A stretch of DNA of 64,000 nucleotides from Pseudogymnoascus destructans. Taxonomy: Eukaryota > Ascomycota > Leotiomycetes > Thelebolales > Thelebolaceae. Where the stretch lies: NCBI RefSeq assembly GCF_001641265.1, contig NW_020167529.1, positions 1 to 64,000 of the forward strand. Reading direction: 5' to 3'. This document shows positions 1 through 10,593 of this stretch, piece by piece; the stretch's first letter is position 1, and each line of letters opens with the position of its first letter. The notes under the pieces were generated by a model. The model had not been told where the DNA came from, did no database searches, and saw only the letters and a list, made by a program, of their open reading frames with translations. Made by a program: the position numbers and the translations under genes.

Positions 1-1274
1 ATAATGTAACCCAAGAATTCGACTTGGTTTTTATGGAACTCGCACTTCTCTGGTTTGAGGAGTAAGCTGTACTCCTTTAGTTTCTTCAGGACGAGTTTGA
101 CATGCTTGACATGCTCCTCCTTGGTTGCTGAATACACCAGGACATCGTCTAGGTAGACAATGGTAAAGATGTCTAAGTATTCGTGCAAAGCATCATTCAT
201 TCAGTCGTTGCATGGATGCGGGTGCGTTTGTTAGCCCAAAGGGCATGACTTGATACTCGAATAGGCCATAGCGGGTGCGGAATGCTGTTTTCCACTCTTC
301 CCCAGCCTTGATTCGGATCAGGTTGTATGCTCCTCGCAGATCTAGCTTACTGAAGATCTTTGCTCCTTGAAATCTATCGTGTAGTTCGTTGATTAACGGC
401 AGGGCATACCTGTCCTTGATTGTGATGTTGTTCAACGCTCGATAGTCCACACATAACCGTAGGAGCCGTCTTTCTTTGGTACGAAAAGCACCGGACTTCC
501 TGCTGGTGATGTGGATGGTCTGATGAATCCTTTCGCTAGGTTATCATCGATGTACTCCTTAAGTACCTTCAGCTCCTTTTCCGATAGCTGATATATTGGT
601 CCGAACGGTGGACTCTTGTCTTTCTCCAAAGGTATCTCGTGATCCCATGGTTGGTGCTTAGGAAGCGCCTCGTTCTTAGGGCCTTCCTGGAATAATCGCT
701 CGTATTCCTTGTACTCCACCGGTATACTCGTCGGTGAGGATGCCTGGGCTAGGTCATCGAGCTCGGAGGTTGCACATAACTCCTTCCGGCCCTGGGAGGG
801 TTTTCTCCCGTTGTCGCGTGTCCGTTCGTTGTTCACACGCGCACTCATCACAACTTTTCTCGTTCCACCAGTCGATCTGGGGGTTGTGTTTCTTGAGCCA
901 TGGCATACCAAGGATGCACGCATGGTTGTCCATGTGCACGATGTCAAACTGAATCGTTTCCTTGTGCCCGTGTAGCATGACCATTTCCAATGGGACCGTT
1001 TCGTGGGTCACCATTCCTTCATTAGTCGAGATGGGTTCTCCATCTACGACCATTAACGGGTATGGTTCGGTTTTCAATTGCGTCTTGAAACCTTGCGTGT
1101 CTGCTACTTTCTTTGTCATAAAGTTGCCCGTCGCTCCTGAGTCAATCATTGCTCGGAGGTGTCGCTGTTGTATCTTAGCGACCACATATAGTTGCATGCT
1201 GCCCGTCGTGGCGCATAGCTGGTCTGTACTAGGCCTCTTCATGTCGCTCGCCGGTGGCCTACCGTCGAGGACTC
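1..1274 (-). pseudogene. gypsy A copy 1 Pol fragment (protease and reverse transcriptase)
   Basis: The reading frame carries a retropepsin-like aspartic protease (motif MIDSGATGNFMT) and the N-terminal half of a Ty3/gypsy reverse transcriptase. It would be reached by a -1 frameshift from gag. Compared with the open copy at 24264-25322 there are indels near 195 (one extra base just after the position of the copy 2 nonsense codon), near 463 (one base missing from a G run), near 805 (one extra T) and near 845, so the frame is broken into three pieces. The sequence also shows an ATG at about 1242 that copy 2 lacks (ACG). It is non-functional as read here. Confidence 0.9.
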
Positions 1275-3212
1275 CTAGTTTTTTGACTCGTCCGAGGAAG
1301 GATAGTATTCATCCGCTTCCAATGGTGGTCCTTGGGGAGATCGTCTCCCTGTCTCTGCTGCGTCGTTCAGCAGGTGTGGATATCTTTCGTATACCTGTTC
1401 GCTTTTGATAGGCAAGTCCCCTTCAGACTGGCTTCGCCTGAGGGTGTGAACTTGCTCTGCGTCTCTGAAGTGTATCCTGGGCGAGGATCGGGGAAACAAC
1501 TGATTCTGGTGTTTCTTTTTCCAGTGGAGCTTGCAGTCATCTTCGCTGCAATACTCCCAGTAGACATACGCGTGCCAGGGATGATCAGTCTCTGTTGCGT
1601 CTGTCGTTGATAGTTCCCGCTGTCCTCTCACCCATGCACTATCTTCCCTCGGAGGCGTGGAGAACGTGTCTAGTTGCTCCATGGCTCTCCTTTCGATGCG
1701 TGGCGTGGGTCTCGCATTTTCCCGTCGGAGCATATCTCTGGCTTTCTCGTCGTACTTCTTCAGGGCTCTCCTGCGGTCCTGGTAGTAAAGTTCGACGCTT
1801 TTCATATACTTCAGTTTAGCCATATGCTCGACATCCTTCTCCAGTTCTTCCGCTTCTTGGGCTTCCAACTTAGCTACGTCTTGGGACGTGCCAAGCAGCC
1901 TGCGGGTATTCGTTAGTTGGTCGTAGTATCTCCAGAGGTCATCCTTGCAGTCGTCCACCTTGCATTTTAACGGAAGTTCCTGTAACAGGTTCCCGTAGAG
2001 GTCTTTAAGCATGGGGATTTTCCTCTGGCCATTGGGCTTGTCTCGTTCGGCCCTAATCTTTGCGTGGGCGTGTTTTGCCATGCGTCTTACTACGTTCTTG
2101 CACCGTGGACTCATTTGTTCCGTAGGTGCGAGTTCATCGAAGGTCTCCTGTTCCGAGACGGTGAACGATTCCGCCTCCGACCCTTCATCTGAGCTCTCGT
2201 CTTCTGGGGTGCTTTCGCCGTTTATTCCCCAGTCGTGTTTGCTCACAAACGTTGCGTTCAACTGTCCTGTCCAGGTGGCATTGAGTTGTTTGCCGACTTT
2301 GCGTCCGCCGTTCCCTTTCTTTGGCTGTCTGCAGTCTCGGGCCATGTGGCCTGGCTTGTCGCAGTTAAAACAGAGTCGTTCCTTGAATTGTCTGTCTTTC
2401 TTAGGGTCACGGGGTCGTCCAGGTTTGAACGTGGCATCGAGTTCCATTGGGTCCGACCAACGGTTGTCTCGCGGGTGTTGATCCCGTCGTCTGCCCTCGT
2501 TTCCCCGGTAGGGGTAACTTTTCTTTGGCTTGTCATAGGTCCGACGTTCCTTCTGGAATTCGTATAGTCGATTGTCGATTCGGACCGTATGTTCGATTAG
2601 CGCTACCATGTCCGTTGGTTGTTGTTCCAAACGGGCAAGTTCCATACGTATATGGCTCTTCAGCCCACGTCGGTAGTGGCTGATGAGTGCGCTGGCGTCC
2701 CATCCTGTCTGATTGCCGTATCTCTGGAATTCTGTGGAGTACGTGAGGGCGCTGCCAGTCTGCTTAAGTGCAAACAGATGGTCTTCTGCGGTCTTAATCT
2801 CATCGATGTCTCCGAACATGCGTCGGATTTCCTTACAGAATCCATTCCAGCTGCCAAACATAGTCTGCGTAGTTGTCATGCTTCCATTGGTACTTTCATA
2901 TTTGAAATAGTCCTTGAGGAATGGTTCGATCCATCGCAGGGCTTCCCCCCTAAGGTAGGACGCAGTCCACAGGGCATAGCTCTCCTGGGTGGGAAACTTC
3001 TCGTCGTTGAAGTGCTGGTACAGTTCGACCTGTAGCAAAAACACCTCAAGTTCCTTTCGGTTGCCGGAGTAAGTGTCGGGCAACTTGACGCGTAGAGTTT
3101 CCTTGAGTTCGTTGACGGTGGGTGCATCGGGCATCTGTTCATTCTCAGGCTTAGACCTCTGAGACGAAGTTGGCGTGGTGGGGGTTTTCCCCTTCGAACT
3201 GACGACAGACAT
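1275..3212 (-). CDS. gypsy A copy 1 Gag polyprotein
   Basis: Gag packages the element RNA into virus-like particles. The 645-aa frame is open from ATG to TAG. The N-terminal part holds a retrotransposon Gag-type helical region rich in Trp and Arg (about residues 60-200). Near residue 280 is a CCHC zinc knuckle (CFNCDKPGHMARDC). The C-terminal half is acidic and of unclear function. The stop codon is preceded directly by the heptamer A AAA AAC, so a fraction of ribosomes should shift -1 into pol. It is very close to the gag at 25337-27274. Confidence 0.93.
   Translation of the reverse strand: MSVVSSKGKTPTTPTSSQRSKPENEQMPDAPTVNELKETLRVKLPDTYSGNRKELEVFLLQVELYQHFNDEKFPTQESYALWTASYLRGEALRWIEPFLKDYFKYESTNGSMTTTQTMFGSWNGFCKEIRRMFGDIDEIKTAEDHLFALKQTGSALTYSTEFQRYGNQTGWDASALISHYRRGLKSHIRMELARLEQQPTDMVALIEHTVRIDNRLYEFQKERRTYDKPKKSYPYRGNEGRRRDQHPRDNRWSDPMELDATFKPGRPRDPKKDRQFKERLCFNCDKPGHMARDCRQPKKGNGGRKVGKQLNATWTGQLNATFVSKHDWGINGESTPEDESSDEGSEAESFTVSEQETFDELAPTEQMSPRCKNVVRRMAKHAHAKIRAERDKPNGQRKIPMLKDLYGNLLQELPLKCKVDDCKDDLWRYYDQLTNTRRLLGTSQDVAKLEAQEAEELEKDVEHMAKLKYMKSVELYYQDRRRALKKYDEKARDMLRRENARPTPRIERRAMEQLDTFSTPPREDSAWVRGQRELSTTDATETDHPWHAYVYWEYCSEDDCKLHWKKKHQNQLFPRSSPRIHFRDAEQVHTLRRSQSEGDLPIKSEQVYERYPHLLNDAAETGRRSPQGPPLEADEYYPSSDESKN
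1278..1284 (-). promoter_or_regulatory. -1 programmed ribosomal frameshift site, A AAA AAC before gag stop
   Basis: On the minus strand the last gag codons read TCA AAA AAC TAG. AAAAAAC fits the X XXY YYZ slippery consensus in the correct phase. Slipping back one base enters the protease-RT frame, which is open immediately downstream. The same site occurs in copy 2 at 25340-25346. Confidence 0.8.
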
Positions 3213-3258
3213 GTTGCTTTGTGTGTAAGCCGGTACCTCGTAGAAGTGGTGCTCAAAG

Positions 3259-3733
3259 TGTAACGCTGACTTCTAAACGATAGAAGACACAGAGGTTCTC
3301 TTGCGTAAAGGTTTACTTATCAGAGGAGGCAGGGGATCAGACACAAAGGCTTCAAGTAACACGTTACTAGTATATAACAAATACTGTATTGAGTTGAGCA
3401 CGAAGCTCCTATCTAAGGAAATACTATCTACTTATATAGTGGCGTCGTGCCTAGTGGACTCTTGGGAACTCACTCGAGTCCTCGGAGTCCTGGACTCTTA
3501 GGACTCTTCTCATCATCCTGCGAGTCCATCACGTGCCTAGTGGACTCCTGGGAACTCACTCGAGTCCTCGGAGTCCTGGACTCTTAGGACTCTTCTCATC
3601 ATCCTGCGAGTCCGTCACGTGATACTTTCGGAACTACTATTCCCCGCTGCCCCTCCAGGTACCAGGGCCGGTCTCATGCGACCTCCCTCCTTCCTGTCCT
3701 GTAGTTGGCCAGCCTTCTTGTTCCGTCGTAACA
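3259..3733 (-). repeat. Family A LTR (5' LTR of copy 1)
   Basis: The 475-bp LTR begins TGTAACGCTG and ends CGTAACA on the plus strand, so it has TG...CA ends. It holds two tandem units of about 80 bp, each packed with GAGTC/GACTC pentamers and ending at a CACGTG E-box. The same 475-bp unit occurs at 9941, 20798 and 27321. The 66-codon frame starting in it is repeated in all four LTRs and is not a gene. Confidence 0.97.
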
Positions 3734-4113
3734 GTAAGGACCTAAAAGGCACTGCAAAGGAATGGCATAACCGCATGGGACACCTAAACCAAAACGCCAT
3801 TAGAAAACTCCAAGAGAAGACCGCTGGAGTTATCGTCACAGACCTAGACTCGTACGATACTCAGTGCGAAGTATGCCGACTTACGCATGCTACAAGGCAG
3901 ATTTCTAGAAGATCTACACCACGCTCAAAAGTGCCATATGAGAAGGTCCACCTTGACCTAATCCAAATGCCAGAGGCGTACGATGGCAGCACACAAGCCT
4001 TACACTTCCTATGTGATAATTGCCGCATGAACCACGTCTATACTATAAAGGATAAAACACAAGGAACGCTCCTACAGACGATTAAGGACTTTGTGAGCTA
4101 CGTACGGAGAAGA
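3734..4113 (+). pseudogene. Ty1/copia integrase N-terminal fragment
   Basis: The plus-strand frame encodes a GAG-pre-integrase and integrase zinc-binding region: WHNRMGHLN supplies the His pair and CEVCRLTH the Cys pair. The start of the catalytic core follows, with the first Asp in VHLDLIQM. The fragment is cut on the left by the gypsy A LTR. At about 4113 it switches abruptly to the start of a minus-strand copia gag. CGTACG occurs at 3851, 3977 and 4101. Confidence 0.85.
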
Positions 4114-4533
4114 TGGGGGTTCCAAATCCGCATATTCCAGCAGCCGCAGTTGCTTTGCCATTGTTCTTCTTGTCGGGGGCCATGATGGTGAAGTCGTCAG
4201 AGTGAGGTCGGAGAAGGGAGACCTACAGATCTATCAGTATAAGGATCCAAGGTATTAAGAACAGTACTCACAACAGAAGGGAAGCAGTAGCTACATGCGA
4301 CAGAAAGCAGGAAGGAGTTGGTGGTGTTGTTGTGGGTAAAAGTGAGAAGAAGAAGGAGGGAAAAGAAGAAGCGGTCACAACAAAACACCACAACAGTACG
4401 GAGGTGAAGCGCCTACCCCGACAGCCTTAATCATTAGGCCAGCGTGGCAGTGGCACCCTCATCAATAACCTCACTTCACAGAAGTTGGCAACCCAGGGCT
4501 CAAAGGGGCTTGAGCCTCAAAGGGGGGTATAAT
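4114..4533 (-). mobile_element. copia 5' leader and first codons of gag (minus strand)
   Basis: An ATG at 4182 (reading leftwards) opens MAPDKKNNGKATAAAGI, which looks like the N-terminus of a copia Gag. It is cut after about 23 codons at the junction with the plus-strand integrase. The 350 bp between this ATG and the LTR at 4534 form a pyrimidine-rich untranslated leader, with no other coding signal seen. Confidence 0.6.
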
Positions 4534-4682
4534 TGTCACGAACGCATCACATGCGTGGTCATAACACGTGAGCTACGGTGCCAGGACGGAGGTTGTTGAG
4601 TAATATGCGTGTTGTTCTGTCTATCTATTGCTGCCTGAAATTGCGGGGAAGTGGTGCTGAGATCATGTGACATATTACAACA
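4534..4682 (-). repeat. copia LTR (about 150 bp)
   Basis: In minus orientation the LTR starts TGTTGTAATATGTCAC and ends GTTCGTGACA. A G-run (polypurine tract) lies immediately upstream of it at about 4685-4692 on the minus strand, so it is the 3' LTR of the copia body on its right. It also sits where the 5' LTR of the leader/gag fragment on its left should be, as if two elements were joined at one LTR. A related LTR start follows a G-run on the plus strand at 12905-12942. Confidence 0.7.
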
Positions 4683-4882
4683 CACCCCCCCATGTATTCC
4701 AGTACCGCATACTAAGTAGGAAGGCTCGCAGGCAAATCCGTATGGGTCTGAATTTGGAGTTCTGGGCCAACAACCTTTTTCTACCCCCACCCCCGCCACT
4801 ACCAAGCACCAACTTTCCACTCTCGCACAGCTCCGTACGTGACTCACAATGACTGTTTATTGGTGAAATCAAGCCTCAAGAC

Positions 4883-5407
4883 ATGGCTCTGGTTGAGATC
4901 AGGGCTGACCTCCATGATGACTTGCCGGAGTATGAGAGGGTCAAAATACCATCCCTACCCCCAATTGTGGTTGGCGTGGAATTGGCCCGTCCGTATGGTG
5001 TTGCTGGTGTGGTGGAGTCTGACCACCCACAACAGACAACGGCTTGGTACATCCAGGCTGTAGGAGACATGGATGCTGGCTGTGACCAGTGTGTACATGA
5101 TCGGGGCAGTGCTCGGGCTCGTCCCTTCTTCTCTGCCTGCCATCACTATGGCGAGCTGCAGGAAGGAGCCTGTGGTAACTGTGCAATGAAGCACAAGTCA
5201 GCTGCTTGTTCCTTGAGTAAGTTTGTACCTTTCTGTTGATTCCTATGCTGCGTACGACACTAACACATAGTAGGCCACAAGAAAACTTGGAGACCTGCCA
5301 CGCCACCACCTCCGCCATCTCCCAAAGCTGGGAAAAGATCTGGCACCCGTGCCTTCGCCCGACAGAAAGCTATTGATGAAGAAGCTGCTGCTCAGCTTCG
5401 TGGGTAA
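4883..5407 (+). CDS. Antisense six-cysteine protein of the copia element (gene A)
   Basis: This plus-strand gene lies between the end of copia pol and the 3' LTR, antisense to the element. Exon 1 is 4883-5216 and exon 2 runs to TAA at 5405-5407. The intron is 5217-5270 or 5217-5273 (GTAAGT donor, CTAAC branch; either AG keeps frame), giving about 155 aa. Cysteines at residues 67, 70, 86, 97, 100 and 109 form CX2C-X15-C-X10-CX2C-X8-C, which could bind zinc. The intron falls two residues after the last Cys. Exon 2 encodes a Pro-rich, basic tail with an SGTRAFARQKA segment. That tail is repeated in a second copia copy at 12475-12617, so the gene belongs to the element. The function is unknown. 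Confidence 0.75.
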
Positions 5408-5995
5408 TCTCCGTACGCCTCACTTCTAGTGCTCTCAGTGTTCTGGTGCTCTCGGTGTTCTGGTGCTCTCGGGTTCTGGTGCTCTCGGTTGTGAATGAGG
5501 CCTCAATGACAGTGGATTTCTCTGCAATTTTAATGTGACAGGTCCGTACGTAGTTGTGAGTGTGGGAAAATGGGTGATTCTCCTGTTTTTGTATAGTAAA
5601 AGTCAGGGATTTCTCCTGCTCTTGTCTGCCTTCCCCCCTTTGTTGAAATGGGTTTGGAATTTCGAAAAATGAATGTGAAATCTCCATGCATATATTGCAT
5701 CTATGTCGTACAGAGTTGTGTAGTCTTCCAAATGAGTGTATGTTTATTATTTCCCAAGGTATTCCATTGGGAAAGTTGAAATAAGAACGCATAGTAAAAC
5801 TAGGTGTAACTGTAGGCGGCTTTGGTGCTTTTGAGAGTTCTACCTCCGTACGGAACTCATCCATTAGCTATTCTTGTCTTGCCTCACTTTTCAGTTAGTG
5901 AAGTAGAAGACTAGACTCTTTGGTCTAGGGGGCTGCTTTCCATAGTACAAAGGTAGCCAGTGCTTCGTACGGGGTTGTGTTGTATGTATGCACTC
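5408..5995 (-). other. copia 3' noncoding region
   Basis: No coding frame is supported here. It contains CGTACG (or a one-base variant) at 5412, 5545, 5707, 5847 and 5966. The segment around 5510-5660 is matched, in the opposite orientation, at 12290-12400, which identifies both as the 3' region of the same copia family. A short repeat of the words GTGCTCTCGGTGTTCTG lies near 5430-5480. Confidence 0.6.
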
Positions 5996-8455
5996 CTATA
6001 GGAGATGCTTTATGTCTACAAGGTTCAAATGTTTAATGAACTCCTTGTGCTTCTGATGGAGTAGGGCCTTAGTAAAGCCGTCTGCTGGCATCTCGTACGT
6101 AGCTATCCACTTAATATTGAGGTTCCGATGCTCAACCTCCTGTCTTAACCAATGTGAGTGGACATCAATATGCTTCAGCTTTGTAACTAGCTTTGGAGAC
6201 TCCTTAAGTAAGATCCGTACGGTCTGCAAATTATCACAATTAAGTGAGTATTGCTCGTTTAGATCGAGTTTGATTGTGTTAAAAGAAACGCTGCCACCAA
6301 TAGAGCTGTTTCGCACTGTGGGACAAAGCTAGAAGCTCTGCCTCTGTTGTAGAGGTTGACACAGTCTTCTGCTTTGAGCAGCGCCAGTCTATTGCCCCTC
6401 CAAATAGGGTAAACAAATAACCCTCTGTGCTCTTTCTTGTTGATTCGCAGTCTGCGTACGAAGCGTCACTAGAGCATTGAAAGCGAGCCTCTTGAATATT
6501 AGGTCCAAACTGAAGAGCTAGGGTCTTAGTATCCTTAAGGTAGAGTAGAAGTCTGTCGACTGCAGCCATGTGGTCTGGGCCTGGATTGATGAGAAATTCA
6601 GATAGTTTCTGTGTCGTACGGGCTATATCAGGTCTCGTTACGACTGCTGCGTAGTTTGCTGATCCTACTTTCTGTTGGTAAAGATGGATTTGTTGCTTAT
6701 CTGCCTGGCCGTCAAATTGGGTTAGGTTGTCTGTAACCATTGGCGTTCGGGTGGATCGAATAGAGGCTACTCCGTACGTAGTTGTGATCTTGTCGATATA
6801 GGAGTCCTGGCACAGCCATAGGGTTTTCTGGGTGCGGTCCCTCACAATTCTTATGCCTAAGAACCATTGAAGTTCTCCTATTTCTCGAAACTCATACGCT
6901 TCCATCAGTCTCGTACGGAACTGTGTTGCCTCCATTTTGTGGCTAGGATGGCTAAGGATGCAAATATCGTCAACATAGAAGAAGACAATAATCTTTGAAG
7001 ATACAAAGAGGCACTGTGCTTCTGGGACCTGTACGAGGCCTAGAGCCTTGAGTGTCTCTGAGAAGTCTCGAAACCAGAGTAAGGGGGACCTTCGAAGTCC
7101 ATAGAGTGCCCTGTTAAGTTTCCAGCATTTTCCTTGCTCCTGGTAGCCGTCTGCACACCGTACGTAGACCTCCTCATCAATACGGCTGTTTGTGAATGCG
7201 TTTATAGCATCTAATTGTTGTGGATCCAAATCAAAGTAGGCTGTGATTGCCATTAAGGCTCAGAAGGTTTTCGAAGAAAGCGTAGCTGCGTACGTCTCAT
7301 CATGGATAGAATAGCATTGTAGGTCGCCTCTTACAACAAGTCTAGCCTTATATTTAAGAAGGTAGCCATTGTCATTGAATTTGTATGTGAAAACCCACAT
7401 AAGGGGTATCACAAAGTTCCATACGGAGCTGTCGTTGACAGATGTGAACGTTCCTTGCTTTCGAAGGTCTCCTATTTCCTTTGCAGCTGCAGCTTGGAAT
7501 CCTATTCGATGTGGATGAGTTTGGAGTTGATTCCAGAACTTTGGAGCAGCTGGTAGGTCCATACGGTGTATGCTCTGTCGATTGAACTCCGTTCCTACTA
7601 GGAAAGCTTGGTGTAAGCTTAGCTTTGCTTCTGGTATCGCTATTGTAGCTAGGTAGACGTCGTGTCTTCGTACAGTGTCCTCAGGGCGTTCCGGTGTCAT
7701 TTCAGGCGTTTGAAGTTGTTCCTGTAGCTCTGTAGCTCCGTGGTCCTTCTGAGTAGGCGGCTCTTCTTGAGGAGAGGAGGTGTTTGTTGCCTCTGATTCG
7801 TACGGAATTGTTGTCCCGTTCTGAGGCTGTTGTTCCCCCTCAAACTCCTCATCTTCTTGATCTTGAATATCTGGTATTTAAATGACCTGAACTGTCTTTT
7901 TGAGCTCTGTTTGGACAAGCTGAGCCTCGTACGAAGGGTCATAAGCCTTTGTCTCATCAAAGGTAACGTCTCTTGTAACTATAACCCTTTTAAGTTGCGG
8001 AACCCAAATGCGGAATATGTTTGTAGAGTTATAGCCAACTAGGTAGCCTATTTGGGCGATCCTCTGTATCCTCTCAAGCTTTGGCTTGTTTAGAATAAGG
8101 GCATAGGCTCTACAGCCATAAGCGCGAATATGAGAGAGTAATGGCTTAAGTAGCTCTGGCTTTTGGCTCTCTGTAGGTAAAGACTGGAGAAGAAGTCCGT
8201 ACGGGGTCTCATCGTTTATGACTGACGATGGTGAGCGGTTTATGAGGTACCCTGCTGTTTTGAAAATCTCAGGCCACATTCCTTCTGGTAAGTTGGCTGA
8301 TTCTTTAAGTGCGCGTGATTGTGTGATTATCGTACGGCCTGACCTCTCTATTCCTCCGTTCGGCTCTGCTGTATAGGGTGGAGAGATGTGGATTTCATAT
8401 CCTTCGTCCTTAATCCAACCCTCCCATTCATTTCCAAGTGAGGCTTCACCATCTA
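5996..8455 (-). pseudogene. copia-1 Pol (integrase core, reverse transcriptase, RNase H)
   Basis: Reading leftwards, the frame holds the C-terminal half of an integrase (EPNGGIERSGRTI), an acidic linker, a copia RT with the YVDD catalytic motif (FFYVDDICILS) and RNase H (SSDASYADC), ending at the stop 5996-5998. Lesions are a TAA at about 7876-7878, a TGA at about 7257-7259 (matching CGA in the sister copy) and a frameshift near 6300. Two of these are C-to-T type changes, as repeat-induced point mutation or deamination would cause. It is related to the copy at 10594-12255. Confidence 0.9.
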
Positions 8456-9499
8456 GGTCCCAGAGGCTCGGCTCACTGAAGCAGAACGCCTGGCTGCCGT
8501 TGATGCCTTGTTGGAGAAGAAGAAGGCGACGGCAGCGAAAGCTGCTACCACTAGGGCCAGGCACAAGAAAGCGAAGGAAGCTGCTGCCCAAGCTCTCGCC
8601 ATTACCCACGGGGCAGACGAGGAGCCCCTTCCGAGCGTTGAGGATGACACTACGCGCCCTGCCCGCAACCTTTCTGTCGCTGGTCCGTCTCACCGTGGCC
8701 GCTCTCCACTGCGCCCTGGATGCTCAGATTCTGTGGTGGACCTGCGCCGTCGTGTCCTTGCAACCCCATCGTGTGCTCACCGCCACAACACCCCCTCGGA
8801 GGTCATAGTTGCCTCCCCGTCGCAAGAAGGCCAAGCTCAACCTCTGCCTTCGTTGCTCCAAGCGAGTGTACCGAGATCGCCGACTCCTTGTTTGCGAGAA
8901 GAAGAATCCGATGAGCCGCTGCGAGTACTGCGTGGAGCAACATAACAAGTGCCTCCCAGTAAGTCCACAGACCCTCTACGTCTTGTCTGTTTACTAACAG
9001 CCTAGATCCCGACCTTCACTCTCCGCCAGTTCAATCGCCTTGCCGACGTCTTCCAGCTGTATCGCGACGCCATCCAGCGCGACGAGGAGGCCTTCTCCAA
9101 GACCTTAGCCAACAACCGTGCTAAGATCTTAGCAGCCGTCCAGGAGAAATATACAGCCTACGTCGTGCAAGGCAAGAATCTCCTTCGTCACCACCACCGT
9201 GTGGGTCACGACTCGCAGCCGCAGAAGGTAAATCTTGGCCTCGCCGTCCTTGAGATCGCGTCGGAGGTCCGAAGCCTGCGCCGCACTACTCGTCTTGGCA
9301 ATGACCTCCAGAAGGCTATCGTACGTATCACCTCTGTCTTGTCACCGCTAACCCCACTGACTCTTTGTAGCACTGCCACCTTCCTGACGTCGCCCTGGCT
9401 GAGGAGTACGAGTCTTCTGACAGCGAAGACGACGCGGACCGGGAACATGTCGACGGCGAGCTTGAGCCGGATTGGGAGCTGGAGACTGTGGTGGGGTGA
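8455..9499 (+). pseudogene. Six-cysteine protein gene with three exons (gene B)
   Basis: A plus-strand gene sits between oppositely oriented copia integrase fragments. Its first part encodes an Ala/Lys-rich coil and is one frame off from the next part, probably through an indel near the C run at 8791. The core begins LPPRRKKAK at 8809, followed by CX2C-X12-C-X8-CX2C-X6-C (CLRC...CEYCVEQHNKC). Intron 1 is 8959-9005, two residues after the sixth Cys. Exon 2 (9006-9320) is helical. Intron 2 is 9321-9370. Exon 3 (9371-9499) encodes an acidic tail ending in ETVVG. Both introns are phase 0. The spacing equals that of gene D at 43010-43686. No clean ATG is seen at the 5' end. The function is unknown. 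Confidence 0.7.
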
Positions 9500-9544
9500 G
9501 AGTGAGAGTGAGATTACCGAGGACGATGCCACTTGAGGCACGTT

Positions 9545-10593
9545 TTGCCAAATGGTGGAATCGAACGTTCAGGCCGTACGATAATCACACGCTCACGAGC
9601 TTTAAAGGAAGCAGGCAACCTACCACAAGGAATTTGGCCTGAAATATTTCGGACTGCAGGTTACCTTATAAACCGGTCTCCATCATCTGTCATTAATGAT
9701 GAGACTCCGTACGGACTTCTACTCCAGTCCCTACCCTCGCAGCTTCAAAAGCCAGAGCTTACTAAGCCCTTACTCTCTCATATCCGCGCCTATGGATGTA
9801 TAGCCTATGCACTCCTCCTTAAGCAACCAAAGCTAAAGAGGATAGAGAGGACCGCCCAAATAGGCTATCTTATTGGCTACAACTCTACAAACATCTTTAG
9901 AATATGGGTTCCAAATCTTAAGAGGGTTATAGTAACCAGGTGTAACGCTGACTTCTAAACGATAGAAGACACAGAGGTTCTCTTGCGTAAAGGTTTACTT
10001 ATCAGAGGAGGCAGGGGATCAGACACAAAGGCTTCAAGTAACACGTTACTAGTATATAACAAATACTGTATTGAGTTGAGCACGAAGCTCCTATCTAAGG
10101 AAATACTATCTACTTATATAGTGGCGTCGTGCCTAGTGGACTCCTGGGAACTCACTCGAGTCCTCGGAGTCCTGGACTCTTAGGATTCTTCTCATCATCC
10201 TGCGAGTCCGTCACGTGCCTAGTGGACTCCTGGGAACTCACTCGAGTCCTCGGAGTCCTGGACTCTTAGGACTCTTCTCATCATCCTGCGAGTCCGTCAC
10301 GTGATACTTTCAGAACTACTATTCCCCGCTGCCCCTCCAGGTACCAGGGCCGGTCTCATGCGACCTCCCTCCTTCCTGTCCTGTAGTTGGCCAGCCTTCT
10401 TGTTCCGTCGTAACACCAGGGACGTTGCTTTTGACGAGACAAAGGTGTATGATCCATCGTACGAAGATACAGTTGTAGAATTGGAGCTCCAAAAGACAGT
10501 CCAGGTCATTGAACTTCCTGACCTTTTAGAAAAGGAAGGAGAGGAATATGAAGAGGAGTGCGCAGCTCTACAACCTCTACAAGAAATATCAAC
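9545..10593 (+). pseudogene. copia integrase C-terminal fragment, split by a solo LTR
   Basis: The plus-strand frame starts at PNGGIERSGRTI and runs through the integrase C-terminal region into an acidic linker (KEGEEYEEE). It is interrupted at 9940 by a 475-bp solo LTR with a perfect 5-bp duplication (CCAGG). Removing one CCAGG plus the LTR restores VTRDVAFDE. At about 10593 the sequence jumps into the 3' end of a minus-strand RNase H frame. CGTACG occurs at 9575, 9708 and 10458. Confidence 0.88.
9941..10415 (-). repeat. Family A solo LTR with CCAGG target duplication
   Basis: This 475-bp LTR nearly matches the LTRs of the gypsy A copies and has no internal region. CCAGG flanks it at 9936-9940 and 10416-10420, so it arose by insertion and LTR-LTR recombination inside the copia integrase. 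Confidence 0.97.

Larger units (their letters stand above)
1..3733 (-). mobile_element. Ty3/gypsy retrotransposon family A, copy 1 (partial, cut by window edge)
   Basis: This is a minus-strand LTR retrotransposon whose 5' LTR is 3259-3733, followed leftwards by gag and then by pol up to the reverse transcriptase. The rest lies outside the window. It is nearly identical to the complete copy at 20798-27795, so it inserted recently. The right flank starts GTAAG inside a plus-strand copia integrase, so the matching target duplication should lie left of the window. Unlike copy 2, its pol has several one- or few-base indels. Confidence 0.95.
4534..8455 (-). mobile_element. Ty1/copia element, 3' half (copia-1)
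   Basis: The order, read on the minus strand from right to left, is integrase, linker, reverse transcriptase, RNase H, 3' noncoding DNA with an antisense gene (4883-5407), polypurine tract and LTR. Gag, protease and the first part of integrase are missing, replaced at 8455 by an unrelated plus-strand gene. CGTACG recurs through the whole body at 110-160 bp intervals. Confidence 0.85.

Noticed and set aside
3301..3501. A 66-codon frame (starting RKGLLIRGG) present four times at 3301, 9983, 20840 and 27363
   Set aside because: It lies inside the LTR, starts at a non-ATG codon and is repeated only because the LTR is repeated. No protein features.
4991..5250. Idea that the CGTACG spacing follows the nucleosome repeat
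   Set aside because: The usual spacing is near 130 bp with single values from 105 to 162, shorter than a typical fungal nucleosome repeat, so a nucleosome explanation is not supported by the sequence alone.
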